A stretch of DNA of 8,369 nt from Candidatus Bathyarchaeota archaeon (GTDB lineage: Archaea; Thermoproteota; Bathyarchaeia; Bathyarchaeales; Bathyarchaeaceae), in contig DAOVDC010000027.1 of assembly GCA_030669695.1 (NCBI GenBank), positions 1 to 8,369 on the forward strand, read 5' to 3'. Position numbers and translations under genes: made by a program. Below are positions 1 to 5,906 of the stretch, in pieces. The notes below the pieces were generated by a model that searched no databases, was not told where the DNA came from, and saw only the letters and a program-made list of their open reading frames with translations. Position 1 is the first letter of the stretch, and the number at the start of each line of letters is the position of its first letter.

Positions 1-381
1 GTCGGTAACGATTGTTGGAAAGTTGGGAGGCACGTAGATTGCAGTGCCCTTGCACAGTTCCTTCTCAACCACCGTGGCTATGAATTTCATACTGCCAAGT
101 TTCGGTTCCTTCGCCGACTTCACCACTTCCAGATAATTGTAATCCATGTAAGATCGTACGTCTTTGACAATTGACTCCTTTTGCGCTCGAGGATACTCCA
201 TTGAACTAATGACCATTATCGGGTCCGAGTCGACTTTTTTAAGGAGTATGAAGCGGTCTGGGGCTAGAAACCTAGTTAGGTAGTACATGTTGGCGTCTTT
301 GAAACTCTCCGCATAAAGGAGCAACGCCTCTGCTCCTTTTTCGGCGAGAATGTTGTCGAGGTCTTTTCTCAAAACTGTCAC
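1..381 (-). CDS. Xaa-Pro aminopeptidase/dipeptidase (M24B family), N-terminal part, runs off left edge
   Basis: The reverse strand is open without a stop from a GTG at 381-379 to base 1 (127 codons). The peptide starts VTVLRKDLDNILAEKGAEA and continues with NMYYLTRFLAPDRFILLKK and VISSMEYPRAQKES. This resembles the creatinase-type N-terminal domain of cytoplasmic archaeal proline dipeptidases, with its typical 'N..YLT.F..PDR...' and 'S..E..RA' patterns. These enzymes cleave Xaa-Pro bonds using a two-metal centre in a C-terminal pita-bread domain, which lies outside the window, so catalytic residues cannot be checked. The frame is closed by TAA at 402-400. TTG at 393-391 is the only other upstream start. 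The GTG is preferred because a TATA-like box at 416-411 would start transcription almost on it, giving a very short leader. The gene is divergent from the AOR gene. The family call is fairly secure; the peptidase subtype is not. Confidence 0.75.
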   Translation of the reverse strand, partial: MTVLRKDLDNILAEKGAEALLLYAESFKDANMYYLTRFLAPDRFILLKKVDSDPIMVISSMEYPRAQKESIVKDVRSYMDYNYLEVVKSAKEPKLGSMKFIATVVEKELCKGTAIYVPPNFPTIVTD

Positions 382-410
382 ACTCTTTAACAAGCCTTGT
401 TAGACTTCGA

Positions 411-416
411 ATATAA
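411..416 (-). promoter_or_regulatory. TATA-like box of the Xaa-Pro peptidase gene
   Basis: On the minus strand the sequence reads TTATATTCGA, with the AT core at 416-411. It lies about 32 bases before the GTG at 381. An archaeal start site 25-27 bases downstream of the box would fall near 387, so the transcript would be nearly leaderless. No ribosome binding site is visible before the GTG, which fits. Position and composition are the only evidence. Confidence 0.45.
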
Positions 417-550
417 TCCTTAATGGAAACATAAATCTTGCTGTAAGCGTTTCAGCAGGATATTAAGCCATTATTTCTGGTTGTTGAACCTTGGTTGGTG
501 ACGCAAGCTTAGAAACAAAACAAAATCCAAATCACAAACCTGACACAAGC

Positions 551-583
551 AACCACCCCCCCTAGGTAGGGGAACCTGTGGTT
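551..583. repeat. Two-tier inverted repeat (hairpin or cruciform)
   Basis: AACCAC (551-556) is the exact reverse complement of GTGGTT (578-583). Nested inside it, CCCCTA (559-564) mirrors TAGGGG (567-572), so the centre is a 14-bp DNA palindrome split by GG. As RNA this would give a 6-bp outer stem, an asymmetric internal loop (2 and 5 bases) and a 4-bp CCCC/GGGG stem with a six-base loop. No T-tract follows, so a terminator is unlikely. The inner 10-mer TAGGTAGGGG recurs at 791-800. It could be an operator or the structured part of an RNA; the sequence does not decide. Confidence 0.55.
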
Positions 584-640
584 AAGGCGCACGCGTGTGT
601 TTGCAACATCACACGAGAACAGCATTCTCCGACACAGTCG

Positions 641-729
641 CCATCTTTTGCTATCTTTTCGTATCTTTTCCTATCTTTCTATATCTTTTTGTATCTTTCC
701 CCATCTTTTCCCATCTATTCCTATCGTGA
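641..729. repeat. Minisatellite with exact 10-bp period (consensus nYATCTTTTn)
   Basis: Blocks starting at 641, 651, 661, 671, 681, 691, 701, 711 and 721 each begin with a two-base variable part followed by ATCTTTT or a close variant (for example ccatcttttg, ctatcttttc, gtatcttttc). ATCTTT is intact in the first seven, the eighth reads ATCTAT, and the ninth is partial (ATCG). Nine units in register with no insertion or deletion put one AAAAGATA motif (reverse strand) on nearly the same face of the helix every turn. Such arrays can be phased protein-binding sites or intrinsically curved DNA. The two variable bases at each junction argue against very recent slippage. Confidence 0.8.
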
Positions 730-790
730 CTTGAGCAATATTCAAACGCTGTTCACAAAAAGAAGCTCACTTCAAGCTTTTCAAAAAAAA

Positions 791-885
791 TAGGTAGGGG
801 GTCTAGAGAGAGAATAAGAACACTGTAAAAAGTTATAGGGGGTATATATAGGGGGGCTATAGGGGGGTCTATAAGAGAGAGACTA
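791..885. repeat. G-run/TATA repeat cluster upstream of the AOR gene
   Basis: TATAGGGGG occurs at 834-842, TATAGGGGGG at 847-856 and again at 858-867. A related unit, TAGGTAGGGGGTCTAGAGAG, begins at 791. Two of the units share the longer layout G-run, TCTA, then GAGAGA purine repeats: 797 onward and 862 onward. The second continues into GAGACTAAC. Four G-runs of five or six are present, the last three separated by only 8 and 5 bases. The cluster ends about 90 bases before the AOR start codon. Transcription-factor sites, a supercoiling-sensitive element or a G-rich secondary structure are all possible. Confidence 0.7.
858..885 (+). repeat. Left copy of inverted repeat flanking the AOR gene
   Basis: This 28-base element begins TATAGGGGGGTCTA (858-871) and continues TAAGAGAGAGACTA (872-885). 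Its reverse complement lies at 3182-3210: the first 14 bases match exactly, and the remaining 14 match with one indel and two substitutions. Both copies point inward toward the AOR gene. I see no target-site duplication outside them. Confidence 0.75.
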
Positions 886-913
886 ACACGAATAACATGG
901 AATAACGTAACAA

Positions 914-922
914 AAATTTTAA
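914..922 (+). promoter_or_regulatory. Possible TATA-like element of the AOR gene
   Basis: AAATTTTAA sits about 60 bases before the AOR ATG. A start site about 26 bases downstream (near 944) would give a leader of roughly 34 bases containing the AGGTGA ribosome binding site. The surrounding DNA is AT-rich, so other placements are possible, including the TATATATA at 843-850 inside the G-run cluster. Confidence 0.25.
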
Positions 923-965
923 CAGAACGTTCAATAACCTAAAACAAGGTAATTATCATTCCAAC

Positions 966-971
966 AGGTGA
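966..971 (+). promoter_or_regulatory. Ribosome binding site of the AOR gene
   Basis: AGGTGA matches the archaeal anti-Shine-Dalgarno partner (GGAGGTGA) and lies six bases before the ATG at 978. This decides the start codon. Confidence 0.7.
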
Positions 972-977
972 ACCAAA

Positions 978-3098
978 ATGCCGATTACCGAATTCAAATA
1001 CAACCTAGAAAAAGTCGAAAAAGGATACAACAACCGAACCCTCCACATAAACCTCACAAACAACAAAATCACAAGCAAACCAGTCACCCAAAAAATGAAA
1101 CAAACATTCATCGGAGGCCGCGGCTTCAACCTATGGCTGCTATGGAACGCCCTACCGAAAAACCGCATCACCAAATGGAACGACCCAGAGAACGAAATCT
1201 GCATAGCATGCGGCCCTCTCGGCGGCACTACACTCTTTCCAGGAAGCGGAAAAAGCATCGCCGTTTCAATATCACCCCTCACAAATTCTGTAATGGACTC
1301 CAACGCAGGCGGATATTTTGGACCATACCTCAAATTTTCCGGATGGGACGCACTGGAAATACAAGGAAAAGCAAAGTCTGAAGTAACTATCTTTATTGAC
1401 GGCGATGAAGGAAACGTCCAGATCGTAGACGCCGAAGAACTACCATCCGAAACCCACTTGCTCGGCGAGACTCTAACAGAGAAGTATAGTAGTACGAATA
1501 AACGCAGTATTTCGGTAGTTTCCTCAGGTCCAGGCGCAGAGCACACACGATTTGGAATCCTCAACTTCTCATGGTATGACTCGCAACGCAAAACCGTAAG
1601 GTACAAACAAGCTGCAAGAGGCGGCATAGGCACAGTCTTTCGTGACAAGAAAATAAAGGCAATTGTAGTCAAATTCTCTGGTCTACGAGCCGATAGTAAC
1701 CACCCCGCAAATTTCAACGTTCTTAAACAAGTCGGCCCAGCATACAACAAAGAAATCAGAACCCTTGACCCAAAACAAAATGAGATGGCAGTTGTAGGAA
1801 CAACACATCTAGTCGATATCATGAACAAATTCGACCTTCTTCCCACACACAATTTCAAATTCGGAAGCCATCCTAAAGGCTCTAACCTCAGCGCAGAAGT
1901 ATACAGGAAAAAATTTCACACAGGCTTTGATGGATGCTGGGCAGGATGCACAGTAGCATGTTCTCACCTCGTCAAAGACTTTGAACTCAAAACAGGTCCA
2001 TTCAAAGGCAAGCATGTCTCTGTGGACGGCCCAGAATACGAAACCATAGCTGGCCTTGGCAGTAACTGCGGAATCTTTGATGCGGACCACGTGATCGAGA
2101 TTAACTTCTATTGCGACACCTACGGCTTGGATACTATCTCAGTTGGGACAGCGACAGCCTTCGCCATGGAATGTTATGAGATGGGATTGATTGACAATGA
2201 GGTCACTGGCGGCCTTAAATTGAATTTTGGGAATAAAGAAACCGCGATGGAACTTGTTCATCAAATGGCGAGGGGAGAAGGATTTGGAGTGATTATTGGC
2301 CAAGGGGTTCGCAGAATGAAGAAGCTCTTCGCAGAAAAATATGGCGCCAACCCAAGAATACTGCAGGACATTGGAATGGAAGCAAAGGGCTTAGAATTTT
2401 CCGAATACGTTACTAAAGAGTCCTTAGCACAACAGGGTGGATACGGGCTTGCACTAAAGGGTCCGCAACATGATGAGGCGTGGCTAATATTTCTAGATAT
2501 GGTGCGAAACCTAATTCCGACTTTCAAGCAGAAGGCAGAGGCTTTACATTGGTTCCCGATGTTTCGAACATGGTTCGGTTTGAATGGTTTGTGCAAACTT
2601 CCTTGGAATGACATCACGCCTGAAGACAACAAGAACACTTCAGAACCCGCCAAAGTCATTGCGCACGTGGAGAATTACGCCAACTTCTTTTATGCGGTGA
2701 CTGGTCGAAAAGTTTCAACGGACGATCTTATTTTGATGAGCGAAAAGGTGTACAATTTCCAGCGCATTTTCAATTTGAGGATGGGCTTTGGCACGCGCGA
2801 ACACGATGACATACCGTATCGCGCAGTTGGACCAGTGACAAAGGAAGAATATGAAAGTCGCGCGGAACGCTATGACAAACAACTTAAGGAAAAGTTTGGT
2901 TATGACTCAACTGGCAAACCGACGGAGGAAAAGTTGGTAGTGTTGAAGAAACATCGTCAAGATGAATATGAGAAGCTTAAGGATGCAGTTTACAAGAGAA
3001 GGGGATGGAATTCAAATGGCGTTCCGACTCTGCGTAAGGTGAAGGAGCTTGGGATCGATTTTCCTGATGTGGTTGAGCTTGTTAAGAAATTTCAATGA
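978..3098 (+). CDS. Aldehyde:ferredoxin oxidoreductase family protein (tungstopterin enzyme), long variant
   Basis: AOR-family enzymes oxidise aldehydes to carboxylates in the cytoplasm, passing electrons to ferredoxin through a 4Fe-4S cluster and a tungsten-bispterin centre. The protein has the family layout: GGRGFNLWLL, GPLGG and PGSGKS near the N-terminus, SNAGGYFG, ARGGIGTV, GPEYETIAGLGSN around E353/E355, the pterin motif DTYGLDTIS from D380, a likely active-site H498 (GPQHDEAW), and a C-terminal RRGWNSNGVPT. Candidate cluster ligands are C320, C324, C328 and C539. The first spacing is CxxxC, whereas the Pyrococcus AOR type has CxxC. The second pterin motif reads GLNGLC, with glycine (G534) where DxxGLC is usual. 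At 706 residues it is about 100 longer than classical AOR, partly from a charged insert at about 625-675. Substrate is not predictable. Codon endings shift from A/C-rich early to G/T-rich late. Confidence 0.9.
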   Translation: MPITEFKYNLEKVEKGYNNRTLHINLTNNKITSKPVTQKMKQTFIGGRGFNLWLLWNALPKNRITKWNDPENEICIACGPLGGTTLFPGSGKSIAVSISPLTNSVMDSNAGGYFGPYLKFSGWDALEIQGKAKSEVTIFIDGDEGNVQIVDAEELPSETHLLGETLTEKYSSTNKRSISVVSSGPGAEHTRFGILNFSWYDSQRKTVRYKQAARGGIGTVFRDKKIKAIVVKFSGLRADSNHPANFNVLKQVGPAYNKEIRTLDPKQNEMAVVGTTHLVDIMNKFDLLPTHNFKFGSHPKGSNLSAEVYRKKFHTGFDGCWAGCTVACSHLVKDFELKTGPFKGKHVSVDGPEYETIAGLGSNCGIFDADHVIEINFYCDTYGLDTISVGTATAFAMECYEMGLIDNEVTGGLKLNFGNKETAMELVHQMARGEGFGVIIGQGVRRMKKLFAEKYGANPRILQDIGMEAKGLEFSEYVTKESLAQQGGYGLALKGPQHDEAWLIFLDMVRNLIPTFKQKAEALHWFPMFRTWFGLNGLCKLPWNDITPEDNKNTSEPAKVIAHVENYANFFYAVTGRKVSTDDLILMSEKVYNFQRIFNLRMGFGTREHDDIPYRAVGPVTKEEYESRAERYDKQLKEKFGYDSTGKPTEEKLVVLKKHRQDEYEKLKDAVYKRRGWNSNGVPTLRKVKELGIDFPDVVELVKKFQ

Positions 3099-3124
3099 GT
3101 TTGTGTGATCCGTAATAGTGAAGA

Positions 3125-3172
3125 TATTTCTTGGTTTTCGTTGGTTTCTGTTAAAGTGTGTTTTTGTCATGT
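3125..3172 (+). terminator. T-rich probable terminator of the AOR gene
   Basis: From about 25 bases past the AOR stop the plus strand carries repeated T-runs: ATTTCTTGGTTTTCG, GGTTTCTG and GTGTTTTTGTC. Clustered T-tracts without a stem are the usual archaeal intrinsic termination signal. The flanking-repeat copy at 3182-3210 follows directly. Confidence 0.5.
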
Positions 3173-3181
3173 TATCTATGC

Positions 3182-3210
3182 TAGTCTCTTTCTCATTAGA
3201 CCCCCCTATA
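3182..3210 (-). repeat. Right copy of inverted repeat flanking the AOR gene
   Basis: On the minus strand this reads TATAGGGGGGTCTA (3210-3197), then ATGAGAAAGAGACTA (3196-3182). It is the inverted partner of 858-885. It lies just after the T-rich terminator and about 130 bases before the next gene's promoter. The C-run CCCCCC at 3201-3206 is the only such run in this gap, so chance similarity is unlikely. Confidence 0.75.
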
Positions 3211-3343
3211 ATTTTTTAAGATTTCTATCACAAGTGCAATTGTACGAAAGGTTTCAAAACAAAAACTGAAATCACAGCAATAACTACCAATTACATCCAA
3301 GAAAAGCCTAACAGAAAATGTAGTGAATAACCAGACTATTAGG

Positions 3344-3352
3344 TTTTATAAT
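3344..3352 (+). promoter_or_regulatory. TATA-like box of the aminotransferase gene
   Basis: TTTTATAAT is centred about 46 bases before the ATG at 3394. Transcription would start near 3373, giving a leader of about 20 bases that carries the AGGAGA ribosome binding site. This arrangement indicates a promoter separate from the AOR gene. Confidence 0.6.
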
Positions 3353-3378
3353 CGGAAGAGACATATAACTTGCCTTAC

Positions 3379-3384
3379 AGGAGA
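3379..3384 (+). promoter_or_regulatory. Ribosome binding site of the aminotransferase gene
   Basis: AGGAGA is nine bases before the ATG at 3394. It favours that ATG over the in-frame TTG at 3370, which lies upstream of this site and at the predicted transcript start. Confidence 0.65.
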
Positions 3385-3393
3385 TTTTTAGCC

Positions 3394-4680
3394 ATGCTGA
3401 ATCGTTACGTCTCGAAGACGCCCAAGTCTCAGCAACTATATCAAAAAGCTGAGAAAGTTCTTCCCGCTGGAGTCTCATATTTCCTCCGATACATAGAGCC
3501 TTATCCATTCTACACCGCGAAAGCGAAAGGAAGCAAACTGACCGATGTAGATGGAAACGAATACATCGATTTTTGGCTCGGTCACACCGCCCTCATCTTG
3601 GGACACAGCCCACCAGAAGTCATGAAAGAAGTTAGAAGACAAATCGAGAATGGAACCCATTACGGAACAGCCCACGAACTCGAAATCGCCCTAGCCGAAC
3701 AGATAGCGAAGATGGTTCCAAGCGCTGAAATGGTTCGCTTCACGAACTCCGGAACCGAAGCAAACATGTACGCAACACGACTAGCCCGCACATACACTAA
3801 CAGAGACAAAATCGCAAAGTTTGAAGGTGGATGGCACGGAGGCTACGACGCCCTCGATATAGCTATCAAACCTCCGTTGGATGTTCCCGAATCCGGTGGA
3901 TTGACATCTGGAACCTTGAGAGATACAATTGTACTTCCATTCAACAACATCGAAGAAGCAAGAAAAACGATAAAAAATGAGAGACTAGCCGCAATCACTA
4001 TAGAGCCTGTGCAGGGAGCTGGAGGCTGCATCCCAGCCGAAAGAGAATTTCTAAAAGAGCTGAGAGAATTGTGCACCGAAAATGGGACACTTCTAATCTT
4101 CGATGAAGTCATAACCGGGTTCAGACTAGCACCCGGAGGAGCACAACAACACTACGGAGTCCTACCGGACATCACGGTGATGGGAAAAATCCTAGGAGGC
4201 GGATTCCCAGTCGGCGCCTTCGCAAGCCGCAAAGAAATCATAGACCACATGAATCCTATGCTCTATGAACGACCGAGATTCTCCTTTCACGGAGGAACAT
4301 TCTGCGCAAACCCTGTTACTATGACCGCGGGATTAGCAACGCTAAAACTGCTCCAAGATGGACAACTGTTGAAAGAACTGAACAAGCGTGGAAACAAGCT
4401 TCAACAAAAACTTGCCGACATCTTTGAGAAAAACCGCGTTGATGTTCAAGTTACAGGTGTAGGCTCGCTTTTTCACACGCACTTCACACGCAAAGAGGTG
4501 AGAGACGTTCGTGACGTTTTTCGAGCAGACCGAGGAAAACTGTTGGACTATCATATGCACTTGATTATGAACGGAGTTTTTTTCCTTCCAAAGCGTACAG
4601 GTGCATTGAGCACTGCACACTCAGAGAATGACATAGAAAGACTTTTGACAGAGGCAGAAATCTTCGCAAAGAAAAACTAG
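3394..4680 (+). CDS. Glutamate-1-semialdehyde 2,1-aminomutase-like class III aminotransferase
   Basis: This is a PLP enzyme of the class III aminotransferase fold, 428 residues, the usual length for glutamate-1-semialdehyde aminomutase (HemL), which makes 5-aminolevulinate for tetrapyrroles. Visible landmarks are GVSYFLR with R32 aligned to the substrate-carboxylate arginine of HemL, DVDGNEYIDFW, ILGHSPPEV, the PLP-phosphate loop NSGTEA (118-123), KFEGGWHGGYD, the cofactor aspartate D237 in DEVITGFR, and the Schiff-base lysine K265 in MGKILGGGFPVGAF, then FHGGTFCANP. HemL's characteristic SWGP segment is replaced by LGHT, so a related aminomutase or transaminase with another substrate is possible. 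No other haem gene is nearby. The ATG at 3394 is chosen because AGGAGA precedes it. The gene has its own promoter and converges on the DUF5752-like gene with a 39-base gap. Family certain, HemL function moderate. Confidence 0.88.
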   Translation: MLNRYVSKTPKSQQLYQKAEKVLPAGVSYFLRYIEPYPFYTAKAKGSKLTDVDGNEYIDFWLGHTALILGHSPPEVMKEVRRQIENGTHYGTAHELEIALAEQIAKMVPSAEMVRFTNSGTEANMYATRLARTYTNRDKIAKFEGGWHGGYDALDIAIKPPLDVPESGGLTSGTLRDTIVLPFNNIEEARKTIKNERLAAITIEPVQGAGGCIPAEREFLKELRELCTENGTLLIFDEVITGFRLAPGGAQQHYGVLPDITVMGKILGGGFPVGAFASRKEIIDHMNPMLYERPRFSFHGGTFCANPVTMTAGLATLKLLQDGQLLKELNKRGNKLQQKLADIFEKNRVDVQVTGVGSLFHTHFTRKEVRDVRDVFRADRGKLLDYHMHLIMNGVFFLPKRTGALSTAHSENDIERLLTEAEIFAKKN

Positions 4681-4719
4681 TGGACACCATGCCCTTATAT
4701 CGGGACCATCACGTGCACA

Positions 4720-5118
4720 TCAGTGACTCTTGCTTGTCAATTCCTTGCGTCGCTCATATACTATGTGGTAGAGACGATTTCTCAAAGCTTGCCCACGAAG
4801 TTTTTGTTTCCTCACTTTTTCTATCTCTTTCGCTAACCTTTTATCTTCAAGAATGTCCAACACCCATTTTTGAAAGTCTCCCCGCTGAAGATGGAAACTC
4901 AAGGATTTTGCCTTAACCTGTTTAATGCCTGTCAAGAAGTCTTCGTAGGACGCTGCGCTTATACCCGTATAGCCACCGATATCGACGCAGAAGTGGAACG
5001 GCGCAACCTGTTCAAGTTTCCCAATGGTCATGAAATACACCTCCATCCATTTCCTCATTGGGTCAGTCTTGGGTAGTGAATATATGTTATGAAAACGAAA
5101 TCTGGATTCTGAATCCAT
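4720..5118 (-). CDS. DUF5752-like small protein
   Basis: A 132-residue soluble protein with no signal peptide or membrane segment. Residues 40-52 (PFHFCVDIGGYTG), 57-65 (SYEDFLTGI) and 72-86 (SLSFHLQRGDFQKWV) followed by a Lys/Arg/Glu-rich helical tail (LAKEIEKVRKQKLRG) resemble the archaeal DUF5752 family, whose function is unknown to me. Conserved-looking H76, R79, D81 and W85 lie in the FHxxRGDFxxW motif. The gene begins 38 bases after the mobA stop on the same strand, so it is probably co-transcribed with mobA. The ATG at 5118 has no convincing ribosome binding site. The frame stays open upstream into mobA but shows no better start. Family assignment is from motif memory and needs a profile search. 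Confidence 0.7.
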   Translation of the reverse strand: MDSESRFRFHNIYSLPKTDPMRKWMEVYFMTIGKLEQVAPFHFCVDIGGYTGISAASYEDFLTGIKQVKAKSLSFHLQRGDFQKWVLDILEDKRLAKEIEKVRKQKLRGQALRNRLYHIVYERRKELTSKSH

Positions 5119-5156
5119 GCACGCAAAGTTTTCACAGCATGCGCGCCAAAAATACG

Positions 5157-5816
5157 CTAAGACATTTTGGTATCCACTTTGAACCTACATTCCGCTTTTC
5201 TCAAGTCTTCCAGAGTGTTAATGTTGAAAAAGGTTAACAACTCCGAATCAATTTGCTCAAGAACTAGAGTCGAAACATATCGTATGCTCTTCAAGTGAGC
5301 TATCATAGACCGCAAGTCAAGTTTTTTCTCTTTCAAAGCAGTTTTTGTTGCAGTCAGAGCTGATTTTGTATGGTAGACCGCTTGAAGCGGTTCGATATAT
5401 CCGTTAGGCCATCTAGGGATAACTGCACTTTTGTTGATACACAAGTCCAAGAGCAGCGACGCTATGCGGCTTGAGACAAACGGCGTGTCGCACGGAAGAA
5501 GAAGCGAATATTTGCCTTTAGCATTCCCAAAGCCAGTCAATGCACCAATAAGAGGACTTTGCGTTCTACTTTCATCAACTACTATGTTTGCTTTACCCCG
5601 CAACAAGCATTCAATTGGGTCTATTTGACATTTTGAGCTGACAACAACTACGGTTTCATCAACCACTCCAGAAATTGTATCAAGCATGTGGAGAATGAGG
5701 GGCTTTCCCCCTAATCGAACTAACCCTTTGTCCTGGCCAAACCGCTTGGAGAAGCCACCCGCAAGAATCACCGCTGATCTTTTCAAAAGTAGCAGCCTCA
5801 TTTCATTTGTAACCAT
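5157..5816 (-). CDS. mobA: Molybdenum cofactor guanylyltransferase MobA
   Basis: MobA joins GMP from GTP to molybdopterin, making the guanine dinucleotide form used by DMSO-reductase-family enzymes such as formate dehydrogenase. The 219-residue protein shows the family signature: LAGGFSKRFGQDKG (18-31, nucleotide-binding loop with K30), GGKPLILHML, D81 in VVDES, SPLIGALTG, the metal-binding D110 in LPCDTPFV, EPLQAVY (142-148) and a C-terminal FFNINTLEDL. All key positions are intact and the length is normal. ATG at 5816 is used; the in-frame ATG at 5801 would still leave 13 residues before LAGG. It lies 90 bases after the ligase gene and just ahead of the DUF5752-like gene, possibly one operon. 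AOR enzymes carry a nucleotide-free pterin, so MobA probably serves another enzyme. Related nucleotidyltransferases are the main alternative. Confidence 0.85.
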   Translation of the reverse strand: MVTNEMRLLLLKRSAVILAGGFSKRFGQDKGLVRLGGKPLILHMLDTISGVVDETVVVVSSKCQIDPIECLLRGKANIVVDESRTQSPLIGALTGFGNAKGKYSLLLPCDTPFVSSRIASLLLDLCINKSAVIPRWPNGYIEPLQAVYHTKSALTATKTALKEKKLDLRSMIAHLKSIRYVSTLVLEQIDSELLTFFNINTLEDLRKAECRFKVDTKMS

Positions 5817-5906
5817 TCGTTCTCTTTCGCCAAATCTCCCTTCTGCTCAAATTTTTTCGTAAAAACACCTATCGCAAAACTTGATCTTTTGCATAACCGA
5901 ATTCCT

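Larger units (their letters stand above)
382..977. other. Long repeat-rich intergenic region between divergent genes
   Basis: About 600 bases carry no credible gene. Read from left to right, they hold the peptidase promoter (411-416), an AT-rich stretch with a weak imperfect hairpin (437-443 with 453-459), a two-tier GC-rich hairpin (551-583), a 10-bp-period pyrimidine repeat (641-729), a cluster of G-runs framed by TATA (791-885), and an A-rich segment leading to the AOR start. The hexamer AATAAC occurs at 891, 901 and 933, the first two exactly 10 bp apart. A 71-codon open frame from GTG 578 translates the pyrimidine repeat into Phe/Ser/Tyr-rich sequence and is not believed. The region is unusually long for a window whose other gaps are under 300 bases. 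Confidence 0.8.

Noticed and set aside
437..459. Hairpin CTTGCTG/CAGCAGG with a 9-base loop
   Set aside because: Only seven pairs, one a wobble, with no T-tract or promoter relation; expected by chance.
641..729. CRISPR-like array
   Set aside because: The 10-base units have no 20-40 base repeats or unique spacers, and there are no cas genes nearby.
578..793. 71-codon plus-strand open frame starting at GTG 578
   Set aside because: Its Phe/Ser/Tyr/Leu-rich peptide is a translation of the 10-bp pyrimidine repeat. It has no ribosome binding site and no codon pattern of a gene.
956..1858. 300-codon minus-strand open frame antisense to the AOR gene
   Set aside because: It lies opposite a well-supported AOR gene. 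Its openness is explained by the scarcity of G and T at third positions there, and it shows no recognisable domain.
3370..3393. TTG start at 3370 extending the aminotransferase by eight residues
   Set aside because: The TTG coincides with the predicted transcription start and lies before the AGGAGA site, which serves ATG 3394.
4680..4916. 78-codon plus-strand open frame right after the aminotransferase
   Set aside because: It is mostly antisense to the DUF5752-like gene, has no ribosome binding site, and resembles no family.
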